NCBI GenBank assembly: GCA_028715705.1
Contig: JAQURJ010000002.1
Coordinates: 1-64,000 of the forward strand
Direction of reading: 5' to 3'
Length of the DNA stretch: 64,000 bases
Source of the DNA: Phycisphaerae bacterium
GTDB lineage: Bacteria > Planctomycetota > Phycisphaerae > Sedimentisphaerales > Anaerobacaceae
This document shows, piece after piece, positions 24,530 to 32,296 of this stretch. The notes under the pieces were generated by a model. The model was not told where the DNA came from. It made no database searches and worked only from the letters and a program-made list of their open reading frames with translations. Position 1 is the first letter of the stretch; every line of letters begins with the position of its first letter. The translations under genes and the position numbers were made by a program.

Positions 24530-24758
24530 TTTTCTGCAAATTGTCTCTACCTTGACACTACCTGTCACAACCTTTGGGTGTGACGGAATATCGGCATTAT
24601 CAGTTGCATTATGGCCGATTTTCAATCTCTGTCACCACTGTCACTACGTTGTAACCATAAAACAGCATATGAAGGAAAATTTAATGAAAAGTATAGATAT
24701 ATATAGGCGTAAGAAAAACAATAGGGAAAAAGGTGGTGACAGTAGTGACGCCTGTGAC
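24462..24758. repeat. GTGAC/GTCAC repeat cluster, candidate replication origin
   Basis: Eight copies of the 5-mer GTGAC or its complement occur at 24,462, 24,564, 24,580, 24,631, 24,640, 24,736, 24,745 and 24,754. Two blocks are phased at 9 nt and oppositely oriented (24,631/24,640 as GTCAC; 24,736/24,745/24,754 as GTGAC). P4-type primases bind short iterons near their own gene, so an origin is plausible, but part of the cluster is inside coding sequence and the motif is short. Confidence 0.4.
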
Positions 24759-24986
24759 GCTGCAATTACCGCACAACCCAGCTCAAACGTTCATACCTAT
24801 ACGGCCTGCTGCTACCTGCTCTGGGGAACATATCACCGGCACAAATGGAAAAACCCTAACGACCACCGAGTTTATGACAAGGGCCAAGCCAAGACGATTT
24901 GCGTCGAACTGGTCGGTATCGACAAAAAAGACGCTCTTTCAAAACTAAATACCAACGCTTATGAATTTATTGAATGGTGGGGATAA
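24684..24986 (+). CDS. Small protein after primase, unknown function
   Basis: A 100-residue protein. The start at 24,684 is chosen for the GAAGGA site 7-8 nt upstream; in-frame starts further up overlap primase and carry the repeat cluster. It has a basic N-terminus (MKSIDIYRRKKNNREK), a middle CCYLLWGTYHRHKWKNPNDH with Cys/His residues and an ending typical of small phage proteins. No family recognised. Confidence 0.5.
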   Translation: MKSIDIYRRKKNNREKGGDSSDACDAAITAQPSSNVHTYTACCYLLWGTYHRHKWKNPNDHRVYDKGQAKTICVELVGIDKKDALSKLNTNAYEFIEWWG

Positions 24987-24990
24987 AACT

Positions 24991-25308
24991 ATGACCAGAC
25001 AATGCCCTGAATGTGAAAGAACACTCGAACTCAATGAAATAAATTTCAGAAAATTTAACGGCTCTTGGCGCAGCAAATGCAGAGATTGCCAGAATAGGCG
25101 AAAACGCATTATGTACAGGAAAGAAACAGTAAATAAGCCGGAAAAGCCAAATCCATTCAAGACAGTGCAGGAAGCCAGAGTACAGGCTCAGATTGGCAAA
25201 TTTGATAAGATTTTCAAACTCTTGAAAAAACTTGGTGTCAGTCCAGATGCCCCTGCGGAATATGTTGACAAGGTTCTCGAAGCGGCGATGCGTAAGACCG
25301 CTTGCTGA
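24991..25308 (+). CDS. Small zinc-finger protein
   Basis: A 105-residue protein starting MTRQCPECERTLELNEINF. Two CxxC knuckles (CPEC near residue 5, CRDC near 33) form a treble-clef/HNH-like zinc finger, but no HNH catalytic His is visible. A Lys/Pro linker and a helical C-terminus (FDKIFKLLKKLGVSPDAPAEY) follow. A likely DNA-binding phage accessory protein; it follows the previous stop by 4 nt. Confidence 0.6.
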   Translation: MTRQCPECERTLELNEINFRKFNGSWRSKCRDCQNRRKRIMYRKETVNKPEKPNPFKTVQEARVQAQIGKFDKIFKLLKKLGVSPDAPAEYVDKVLEAAMRKTAC

Positions 25309-25346
25309 TAAAATTCGTGCCTGAAATAATAGGGTTGTAGGCTCTT

Positions 25347-26039
25347 TTACAAGTTAATATCGTAGCGGTTAATTATCCGCTTGACTGTTGTATGATGCCA
25401 ATTGGGATTGTCACGGCATTTGATACCGTCTGTCTCTAATTGTCGGCAGATGGCTCTAAAGGATAGGCCAGACTCTTTCATCGTGATTATGCGGTCGATT
25501 GTTTGCTGTTCTGTTATGTTCTCGATGAGACCAGCGAGATTATCGGGATCGACAGCAAAGCCATAAGGCGGTTGTTTGCTCATACGTCTGCCATTGGCCT
25601 GATGGCGAAGCATTGCGGCCTTGGTACGTTCTGCTATGCGTTCTCGTTCCAGTTCATCGAGAGCGGCGAATACGGTAAAAACAAAACGTCCTGTGGGGGT
25701 GGTGGTGTCGATCTGCTCTTTTAGGCTTATAAGGTCAGCACCGGCATTTTGCAGAATCTCGGCATTGATTATGGCATCCTTTGTGCTGCGGGCGAATCGG
25801 GATAGTGAATGGACAACCAAAGCGGCCTTATGCTTACAGGCTTTTTTTAGAGCGGCTTGCAGTCCGGGCCTATTGTCGGCTTTAGAGCCGGATAAGCCTT
25901 CGTCGCTGTATGAATCTAAAATTTCGATATTGGCAAATTCACAATAACGCTGACAAGCCTCTAACTGCAACTGGCAACTTTCGCATTGGTCGGCATTGCG
26001 TCGGGGACTGAAACGAGCATAGAGAATAGCTTTTTTCAT
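25347..26039 (-). CDS. Serine recombinase (resolvase/invertase type)
   Basis: A 230-residue small serine recombinase. The catalytic Ser lies in AILYARFSPRR (residue 11), with the conserved SLSRFARS and the ELERERIAERTKAA helix, followed by PPYGFAVDP and an HTH-like recombinase tail. It is too short for a large serine integrase and more like a resolvase or invertase; roles could be dimer resolution or inversion of a nearby segment. It is last in a leftward block of five genes and overlaps the preceding gene by 4 nt. The tyrosine integrase at the right end is the better candidate for integration. Confidence 0.88.
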   Translation of the reverse strand: MKKAILYARFSPRRNADQCESCQLQLEACQRYCEFANIEILDSYSDEGLSGSKADNRPGLQAALKKACKHKAALVVHSLSRFARSTKDAIINAEILQNAGADLISLKEQIDTTTPTGRFVFTVFAALDELERERIAERTKAAMLRHQANGRRMSKQPPYGFAVDPDNLAGLIENITEQQTIDRIITMKESGLSFRAICRQLETDGIKCRDNPNWHHTTVKRIINRYDINL

Positions 26040-26290
26040 TCTTCCCTAATCAAAGCACCTTTTTTCATTGCCTCGCCGATGTTTGAGTGCTTAGAGTCAA
26101 GAATCTGGCTTTCGGTCAGTTCCTGTTCGCTGTCGTCAATGAGGTTCAACACATAGAACGTGTTACTATCAGGCTGGTATCTGATATGCTTGGAACTTTT
26201 CAGGCAGCCGTGAAACAGGATGAAACAGTCAAGGCCGTTTTGTGCCAGCTTCTTGAGTTGTCGGATTGTTGTTATGCGTCTGTTTGTCAT
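26036..26290 (-). CDS. Small protein in recombinase operon, unknown
   Basis: An 84-residue protein; the ATG at 26,290 is chosen because GAGGTG lies 4-5 nt upstream. Sequence MTNRRITTIRQLKKLAQNG, then CFILFHGCLKSSKHIRYQPD and VLNLIDDSEQELTE suggests a compact alpha/beta fold; no family recognised. It overlaps the recombinase start (ATGA), indicating coupled translation. Confidence 0.55.
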   Translation of the reverse strand: MTNRRITTIRQLKKLAQNGLDCFILFHGCLKSSKHIRYQPDSNTFYVLNLIDDSEQELTESQILDSKHSNIGEAMKKGALIREE

Positions 26291-26291
26291 T

Positions 26292-26474
26292 TTACACCTC
26301 GTCCTCAAATTTAACAGATAAATGGGGTTTAATTGCGATTGATACATCTTGGGCGGCATCGAATAAAATCATTGCTTCATCCCGACTTTCAGACTCGCCG
26401 AGTTTACAGGAATCGGTATCGCAGATTTTTTGGTCGTTATCCCATTCTTCTATTGTTATCCATACTGGATACAT
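26292..26474 (-). CDS. Small acidic protein, unknown
   Basis: A 60-residue protein beginning MYPVWITIEEWDNDQK, acidic overall, with an alternating strand/helix pattern and SREAMILF-like helix. No family recognised. It stops 1 nt before the next gene's ATG and continues the leftward block of small genes. Confidence 0.5.
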   Translation of the reverse strand: MYPVWITIEEWDNDQKICDTDSCKLGESESRDEAMILFDAAQDVSIAIKPHLSVKFEDEV

Positions 26475-26486
26475 AGCTAAACCCTT

Positions 26487-26729
26487 TCAAAATTTACGTT
26501 TTTGTTTCTTGTTCTTAACCTTTTCACGTTTGATAGCCGCCATTTCAGCTTTGACAGCGGTCGAGTAACAGGCATCGGCAGGAAGGTAATAGACCTTGCG
26601 ACAGCCTTTGGCACGCAGACCGATTAGATTAGGCGGCTCAAGGATTATGATAATCTGGCGTACCTTACCGGCTTCTCTCACAAGGCCGTTACTTTCACGG
26701 CTGACAGCTTTTTTCAATGGATAAGGCAT
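26487..26729 (-). CDS. Small basic protein, unknown
   Basis: An 80-residue basic protein (MPYPLKKAVSRESNGLVREA...) with a beta-rich centre (VRQIIIILEPPNLIGLRAKG) and a Lys-rich tail (KREKVKNKKQKRKF). The tail suggests nucleic-acid binding. It overlaps the previous gene by 16 nt. No family recognised. Confidence 0.5.
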   Translation of the reverse strand: MPYPLKKAVSRESNGLVREAGKVRQIIIILEPPNLIGLRAKGCRKVYYLPADACYSTAVKAEMAAIKREKVKNKKQKRKF

Positions 26730-26896
26730 AATCCGTCCTTTGCTCTCACATAAGACATTGCGGCATCGAATTCACCTCGATATGGGTTGGTATCGCTGAA
26801 CACCACAAAGGTCTGGTTGGGTGATATACCATCCCATTCGCACATCTTCTGCCACAGTTCATCGGCTCTTGTTTTTGCAAGCTCTTTTAGTGTCAT
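26714..26896 (-). CDS. Small protein, first of the leftward block, unknown
   Basis: A 60-residue protein with its ATG at 26,896 after AAAGGA. It reads MTLKELAKTRADELWQKMCE and later FVVFSDTNPYRGEFDAAMSY. No family recognised. A sigma-70-type promoter lies 42-70 nt upstream. Confidence 0.5.
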   Translation of the reverse strand: MTLKELAKTRADELWQKMCEWDGISPNQTFVVFSDTNPYRGEFDAAMSYVRAKDGLCLIH

Positions 26897-26937
26897 TTCA
26901 AGTCCTTTCAAAATTCGGTATCAAACCAGTTTTATAT

Positions 26938-26966
26938 ATGTTACTATTGTGAATCCAGAAAGTCAA
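26938..26966 (-). promoter_or_regulatory. Sigma-70-type promoter for the leftward small-gene/recombinase block
   Basis: On the minus strand TTGACT (26,966-26,961) and TAACAT (26,943-26,938) are separated by 17 nt, close to consensus and suitably placed ahead of the gene starting at 26,896. Confidence 0.6.
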
Positions 26967-27355
26967 GATATATTTCTAAGTTTTCAGTAAAATTTTTTAC
27001 GAGCGGGGAAAAGCTAACTCAAATAGGCTGGTCGCTCGCCTCCGCGCGCGAGGCAAAACCGGTAAAATTGTCGAGTTGTCCTGTTCAAATGTCCCCGTTT
27101 GGTGCGGTGCGTCCCCATCACACCGGCTGTTGTCCGCTGATGTCACTGGTTTAACAAAGAGCAAAGCAGATTTTTAGAACGCAAACACACGAATAAAAAA
27201 AAATAAGTGGGACTCCAATCCGTCCAGAACCGAACCACGCCCCCAACCGGTCTGTCGATTACCTCCTTACTTAACCCGAAAGCCGAGATACTGATTTTTG
27301 AAAAAAGTCACTTTGTTTGACATAACTTTTCGTGCCTGAAAAAATATTAGTAACG
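26967..27355. other. Divergent intergenic region between early and virion genes
   Basis: About 390 nt without a convincing gene. It contains a GC-rich hairpin GCCTC-CGCGCGC-GAGGC (27,039-27,055) and a TTGACA at 27,317-27,322 that could be the -35 box of a rightward late promoter; the matching -10 (AT-rich, around 27,341-27,348) is poor. As the switch point between leftward small genes and rightward virion genes, it is a natural control region or packaging start. Confidence 0.35.
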
Positions 27356-27871
27356 ATGGAAACAAAAGAGCAGTTCAAAACAAGATTAAAAAATGAAGGA
27401 CGCTGGAATGAATTTATCGAATATCGTGAAAGCCTTAAAGCAAAAGGTTACGACGCTAAAGGCGCATGGAGTGAGGCTCGTGCAAGATTTGGACTATTGG
27501 CACAGAACGCATCCTTGGGCGGAGGTACTGATACTGTGGATACTCCTGCTTCTGATTGCGGGTTTTGCCTTGATGACTGGAAAAATAAAGCTCCCGTGTC
27601 AGCGAGACAGGTCGTCAACTGGGTCTTCGATAATATCGACGTCGCAGATGTTAAGCCCGAAGACGCACCAAGCAGCGGAGCATGGAGTTTCTTACAACGG
27701 GTGCGAACCTATCCCGACCTTCTCAAAGAATTTTATCGCAGTGTCTGGGCAAGAATGCTTCCCAGCCGTTCTGAAATCGAGGCCAGAGAAAAATTTGAGG
27801 ATGACGGACGGGAACAGTTACACCTTATCGACCAGATACAGCGGGCGAGGGATAAAGCAAATGGCGAATAG
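27356..27871 (+). CDS. Putative small terminase or DNA-packaging protein
   Basis: A 171-residue protein from ATG 27,356 (a GTG at 27,332 is in frame; neither has a clear ribosome site). It is mostly helical: METKEQFKTRLKNEGRWNEF, a Gly/Ala-rich middle, then WSFLQRVRTYPDLLKEFYRS and a charged tail. The only evidence for a terminase small subunit is the position directly before TerL, with a 11-nt overlap. It could equally be an unrelated packaging accessory protein. Confidence 0.5.
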   Translation: METKEQFKTRLKNEGRWNEFIEYRESLKAKGYDAKGAWSEARARFGLLAQNASLGGGTDTVDTPASDCGFCLDDWKNKAPVSARQVVNWVFDNIDVADVKPEDAPSSGAWSFLQRVRTYPDLLKEFYRSVWARMLPSRSEIEAREKFEDDGREQLHLIDQIQRARDKANGE

Positions 27872-29645
27872 AACACCGTACTACGACCTTGTACCCAAAG
27901 ACTTTGTGGCGAATCTTTGTTTTCGCAAAGAAATGATCCAGATGGGTTGCACAGACCCAAAAGCGGCTGAGGAACTTTGGATAATGTGTTCCAGAGACCC
28001 ATTGTTTTATATCAATGCCTTTGTTTTCACCTACGACCCAAGACGCCAACCGTCGGCACTGCCATTTATCACTTATGATTATCAGGATGAGGCGATACTT
28101 TCTATTGACGATGCACTCGGCGACCACGACCTGTTTATCGAAAAATCCAGAGATATGGGCGCAAGCTGGCTATCCATATTCGGCTTTGAGTACCGCTTCC
28201 ATTTCAGAACGCTTCAGTCGTTTCTCTGCGTCAGCCGCAAAGAAGACCTTGTTGACAAGACAGAAGACCCGGACTGTTTGTTCTGGAAAATAGATTTCAT
28301 ACACAAGAATCAACCCGGCTGGTTAAGACCGAACGTCAACCGTACCAAGTTGCACATTTACAATATCGAGAACGGCTCGACGATTGATGGTTCATCCACA
28401 ACTGGCGATGTTGGACGCGGCGGTCGTAGAACTGCGATACTTCTTGATGAGTTCGCAAGTGTTGACGATGGTCATGCCGTACTTAGGGCGACACGTGACA
28501 CTACGACCTGCCGCCTTTTTAACTCCACACCCAAAGGTACTGGCAATGCGTTCTATGACATGAAGCAGACCGACGTTGCCAAACTCCGTATGCACTGGAG
28601 TAAACACCCAATAAAATCCGCCGGTCGTTACGTCTCTGAAAACGGCGTTGTGAATATCATCGACACTGCTTTTACTTATCCGGCTGATTATGAATTTATC
28701 CTCGACGGCAAACTTAGAAGTCCTTGGTATGACGCTGAATGCAAACGTGCAGCCCATGCGATGGAAATAGCTCAGGAACTCGATATTGATTATCTCGGCA
28801 GCGATTATCAGTTCTTCGATAGTGTTGTGCTTGATAGAGTTCAAAAAGAGCAGGTCAAAGAGCCGTATCTGCAAGGCGATCTTGATTTTGATATAAATAC
28901 AATAACGCCGCACGGATTTATCGAAAGAGAAAAAGGTTCGCTGCTATTGTGGGCTTATGTCGATGCACATGGCAATCTACCCGAAGACCGCAATTATTGT
29001 TTAGGTGTTGACGTTGCCGCTGGCACTGGCGCAAGTAATTCATGTATAACAATCGGTGATTGCAAAACCAAAGAAAAAATTGGCGAATACGCCGTCAACA
29101 AATACAAACCTCACGAATTGGCTAAAGTTGCCGTTGCACTTTCCAGATGGCTTAAAGGATCATCCGGTACTGCACGGCTTATCTGGGAGGCCAACGGGCC
29201 GGGCAGGGAATTTGGCGATACGGTAATCGAACTTGGCTATCGCAATGTATATTACCGCGTAAATGAGCGGAGTTTATCAAAGAAACAAAGCGATACACCC
29301 GGCTGGTTTAGTACCAAAGAGGGAAAACTTGCATTACTTGGCGACTATCGAAAGGCTTTGGCTGCAAGTGACTTTGTGAACCGCTCATATCAGGCCATAA
29401 GGGAAGCAAGGGAATATGTTTTTACGGCTACCGGCTCGGTAGAACACGCAGGAAGCATTAACACCGTCGATCCAACCGGGGCAAGAGAAAATCACGGCGA
29501 CAGGGTTATTGCCGACGCTCTCTGCTGGCGCGGCATGAAGGAATTCCACACGGCTACCGCTACTCAGCAGGAGATACCGGATAACTGTATTTTCGCACGG
29601 CGGATGCAGGTGGAAAACCGCAAGAGGGAGAAAGTATATTGGTAA
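27861..29645 (+). CDS. terL: Terminase large subunit
   Basis: A 594-residue packaging motor/nuclease. The start ATG at 27,861 (MANRTPYYDLVPKDF) is chosen; the open frame further upstream overlaps the previous gene and is shadow. The ATPase has a Walker-A-like SRDMGAS (about residues 95-101), Walker B TAILLDEFASVDDG (about 190-203) and coupling motif NSTPKGTGNAF. The RNase-H-fold nuclease shows GVDVAAGTGASNS (about 381) and late acidic NHGDRVIADALCW (about 543). All catalytic elements are present. It cuts and pumps the phage genome into the capsid through the portal encoded next. Confidence 0.93.
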   Translation: MANRTPYYDLVPKDFVANLCFRKEMIQMGCTDPKAAEELWIMCSRDPLFYINAFVFTYDPRRQPSALPFITYDYQDEAILSIDDALGDHDLFIEKSRDMGASWLSIFGFEYRFHFRTLQSFLCVSRKEDLVDKTEDPDCLFWKIDFIHKNQPGWLRPNVNRTKLHIYNIENGSTIDGSSTTGDVGRGGRRTAILLDEFASVDDGHAVLRATRDTTTCRLFNSTPKGTGNAFYDMKQTDVAKLRMHWSKHPIKSAGRYVSENGVVNIIDTAFTYPADYEFILDGKLRSPWYDAECKRAAHAMEIAQELDIDYLGSDYQFFDSVVLDRVQKEQVKEPYLQGDLDFDINTITPHGFIEREKGSLLLWAYVDAHGNLPEDRNYCLGVDVAAGTGASNSCITIGDCKTKEKIGEYAVNKYKPHELAKVAVALSRWLKGSSGTARLIWEANGPGREFGDTVIELGYRNVYYRVNERSLSKKQSDTPGWFSTKEGKLALLGDYRKALAASDFVNRSYQAIREAREYVFTATGSVEHAGSINTVDPTGARENHGDRVIADALCWRGMKEFHTATATQQEIPDNCIFARRMQVENRKREKVYW

Positions 29646-31414
29646 GTTTTAGCGATACCCAATTACCTAAGCTGCGAGAGGCTATTTCATACAGCCGCAG
29701 GAAACTTATGCCGTTCCGTCAGCAGCGGTACGAGGCGATACGTCAGTATGTCGGCTTTCATTATTCCGATGATGGTACATCAGACCGTGTCCCGGTAAAT
29801 CTTTTGGAGCTTGCTGTAAATATCTATACCCAGCAGGTAGCAGCCCGTGCGCCGAAAGCGTTGGTGCAGACACGTTTCAGAGACTTGAAACCGATGGCGG
29901 CTGATTTTGAACTGGCATTAAATCACCTTATTAAGGAAATCCGGCTTGGTCAGACTATCCGTTTAGCTGTAATTGATGCTCTGTTTAGTCTCGGTATTAT
30001 TAAAAGCGGTTTGGAACGACGTGCCTCTGTCGAGATAGCCGGTTTTCTGCATGATGTAGGCCAGCCATTTGCCGATGTTGTTTCATTAGATAATTGGGTT
30101 CACGATACCACTGCTACAAGGTTGGAACAATGCCAGTTTATGGGCGATAGATACAGACTTCCGCTTGAACTGGTCAAAGAATCAAAGGCGTTCAAGAATA
30201 CTGCTCAATTACAGGCTACTGTAAAAACAGGCTATAACGAAAGCGGTGACACAAAAACAGAAAGTTTGTCGCATGGTACTGAATCTGACCCGGACGAATA
30301 TAAAGACCATATCGAACTTTGGGATATTTGGCTTCCGCTTGAAAATCTTCTTTTGACAATCCCAGCAGAAGGCGAAGGAAAAACTTTACGCATTATCGAA
30401 TGGGACGGCCCCGAAACCGGCCCCTATAAGGTACTTTCATTTTCCGATGTGCCGGGAAATATCATGCCGCTTGCGCCAAGTGCGTTATGGATGGATTTAC
30501 ACGACCTTGCCAATAGATTGTTCCGCAAACTTGGCAGACAGGCAGAACGTCAAAAAACTGTACTCGGCGTACAAGCCGGTTCTGAAGACGATGGCGACCG
30601 GATTATCAAGGCAAATGATGGTGAAGCGTTAAAGATGGATAATCCCGACCGGGCAAGGGAATATCGTTTCGGCGGAATAGACCAGCCTTCTTTGGCGTTT
30701 TTGTTACAGGTAAAGGATTTATTCGTCTATCTGGGCGGCAATCTCGATACATTGGGCGGTTTATCGCCGATGGCCGAGACGTTGGGACAGGATCAACTTT
30801 TGGCGCAGAACGCATCAAAACGTGTAGCTGATATGCAGGATAGAGTCATTGAGTTTTCCAAAGAGGTTATCTGTGACCTTGGATTCTATTTATGGAATGA
30901 CCCTCTAATCGAACTTCCGCTCACCAAACGAGTGCCGGGTTTTGACAATCTTTCCGTCCCGGTTACTTTTGACGCTGAATCCAGAGAAGGTGACTTTTTC
31001 GACTATAACATCGAAATAGAGCCGTTCTCGATGCAGCATCAGACACCACAAATGAAATTACAGGCGTTAGTACAGGTATTCCAGCAGTTCCTTGCACCTT
31101 ATGCCCCGATGATGGCGGAGCAGGGAATCGGAATTAACTTTGAAGCACTGCTTGCAATTATATCCAAATATACCAATGTCAGCGAACTTCAAGATATTTT
31201 GGAATTTGCCGCACCGCCAACCGTTTATAAACCGGGCGTGGTAGGTCAGCCACCGCAAAAAATGGGTATGGGCGGTACTACTCGTCATATATCTGAGCGC
31301 GTAAATCGTCCCGGCGCAACTCGTAGCGGTAAAGACGCTGCGCTTATGCAAACTCTTTTAGGTGGTAATCCACAGGCATCGGAACTTGCAGCTATTAGGA
31401 GACCGACAGGATGA
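29639..31414 (+). CDS. Portal protein
   Basis: A 591-residue protein placed directly after TerL and before the capsid genes. It starts at a TTG with GGGAG upstream and overlaps terL by 7 nt. Its length, the alpha-rich N-terminal region (LREAISYSRRKLMPFRQQRY, YVGFHYSDDG, VNIYTQQVAARAPKA), an IKSGLERR-type core and Gln-rich C-terminal helices (LQALVQVFQQFLAPYAPMM) fit short-tailed phage portals. It forms the dodecameric ring for DNA passage. Assignment rests on position plus overall pattern. Confidence 0.85.
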   Translation: MVSFSDTQLPKLREAISYSRRKLMPFRQQRYEAIRQYVGFHYSDDGTSDRVPVNLLELAVNIYTQQVAARAPKALVQTRFRDLKPMAADFELALNHLIKEIRLGQTIRLAVIDALFSLGIIKSGLERRASVEIAGFLHDVGQPFADVVSLDNWVHDTTATRLEQCQFMGDRYRLPLELVKESKAFKNTAQLQATVKTGYNESGDTKTESLSHGTESDPDEYKDHIELWDIWLPLENLLLTIPAEGEGKTLRIIEWDGPETGPYKVLSFSDVPGNIMPLAPSALWMDLHDLANRLFRKLGRQAERQKTVLGVQAGSEDDGDRIIKANDGEALKMDNPDRAREYRFGGIDQPSLAFLLQVKDLFVYLGGNLDTLGGLSPMAETLGQDQLLAQNASKRVADMQDRVIEFSKEVICDLGFYLWNDPLIELPLTKRVPGFDNLSVPVTFDAESREGDFFDYNIEIEPFSMQHQTPQMKLQALVQVFQQFLAPYAPMMAEQGIGINFEALLAIISKYTNVSELQDILEFAAPPTVYKPGVVGQPPQKMGMGGTTRHISERVNRPGATRSGKDAALMQTLLGGNPQASELAAIRRPTG

Positions 31415-31674
31415 TGGATGATAACTCAATTTTAATGACACCGATTTTGCAGTACGGCTTTGCCGGTATGTGCGCTGTTTTGCTGGTGATAATTGTTTGG
31501 CTTATCTGGAATCTTATGAAGCTATTGGAAAAAACCAACCAGATAATCAGTGCCAATACTCAGGCGATATGTCAGGTCGATCAGCATTCAGTCGAAGCAT
31601 TGAAGTTATTGCGGGAAACGCGCGAAAAAATTATCGCAAGGCCGTGCATCGCCCAGAAAGAGAGGGATGGCTGA
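31411..31674 (+). CDS. Small single-span membrane protein (possible holin or spanin-like)
   Basis: An 87-residue protein with one strong membrane span at about residues 17-40 (FAGMCAVLLVIIVWLIWNLM) followed by a polar helix with coiled-coil character (LLEKTNQIISANTQ...). It overlaps the portal stop by 4 nt. Such proteins in phage genomes are often holins or inner-membrane lysis accessories, but no endolysin neighbours it, so the call stays structural. Confidence 0.6.
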   Translation: MMDDNSILMTPILQYGFAGMCAVLLVIIVWLIWNLMKLLEKTNQIISANTQAICQVDQHSVEALKLLRETREKIIARPCIAQKERDG

Positions 31675-32021
31675 TGCCTCGTTATTGTTTTACTGACGAT
31701 GAGGATAACACGATTTGCAGGTTTTACCCGATGGGGAAAGCACCCAAAAAATTTAAGTTAGGCGACACAGTATTTAGACGTGACATCCGGGCGGAACATA
31801 TAAACGTGAGACACACCCCCGGAACATGGCCGCTTGAATCTGATGCGGCAGGTGTTCATCCTGACCAGATAAAAGAGGCTTATGAACATTCGGTAAAGGT
31901 CGGCATCCCTACGCAATTTACACCTGACGGACGCGCTATCTTTACCGGCAAAAAACACAGGAAAAACTATTGCCGGGCGATTGGACTGCATGACCGGAAC
32001 GGAGGATACAGCGACCCATGA
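31674..32021 (+). CDS. Phage protein of unknown function
   Basis: A 115-residue protein starting MPRYCFTDDEDNTICRFYPM at the ATG at 31,674, which has GAGAGGG upstream. The opening resembles small MPxYxF-type proteins found next to phage portals. A KKFKLGDTVFRRDI segment and HPDQIKEAYEHSVKVGIPT follow, the latter resembling a domain that recognises polypeptide or DNA ends. No family is certain. It overlaps the previous gene by one base and the next by 4 nt. Confidence 0.6.
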   Translation: MPRYCFTDDEDNTICRFYPMGKAPKKFKLGDTVFRRDIRAEHINVRHTPGTWPLESDAAGVHPDQIKEAYEHSVKVGIPTQFTPDGRAIFTGKKHRKNYCRAIGLHDRNGGYSDP

Positions 32022-32296
32022 TAAGTATAGTGAATAAAGCGGATACTGACTTCGATGTCAACGGTGAGTTGGTCTATAAAGTTCCCGACGATACTGCGGT
32101 GATAACGATACGACCCAAAGGCGGATGTGTCTATCTTATACCTGCGCCGCAAAGTTCTACAGTTTGGACAATAGATGAAAATGAGAAGTTCGAGATTCGC
32201 ACGAGGGATACCTCGGCTAAGAGTCTCTATATCAAAAAGGAAACAGGAAAAACAGTAACAGTTGAAATTCTAAGATATGCAGGAGTTTTATCATGA
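32018..32296 (+). CDS. Small beta-rich virion-module protein, paralogue A
   Basis: A 92-residue beta-strand-rich protein. It resembles the 85-residue protein at 35,885-36,142 in the order of features: an opening strand, P-D/E-D-x-A-x-I, GG-x-V, a Trp-Thr-Ile (VWTIDENEKFEIRTRD here) and a C-terminal ILRYAG. The pair probably arose by duplication and may be decoration or accessory head/tail proteins. It overlaps both neighbours by 4 nt. Confidence 0.6.
   Translation: MISIVNKADTDFDVNGELVYKVPDDTAVITIRPKGGCVYLIPAPQSSTVWTIDENEKFEIRTRDTSAKSLYIKKETGKTVTVEILRYAGVLS

Noticed and set aside
27035-27044. CTCGCCTCCG shared with the left attachment site, as a second integration site
   Set aside because: Only 10 nt match, inside a GC-rich hairpin, with no other tRNA sequence around it.
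27393-27860. N-terminal extension of TerL
   Set aside because: It overlaps the preceding gene in another frame and lacks terminase features; the MANRTPYY start is better.
31470-31673. N-terminal extension of the 115-residue protein after the portal
   Set aside because: It overlaps the membrane protein gene out of frame; the ATG at 31,674 has the ribosome site.
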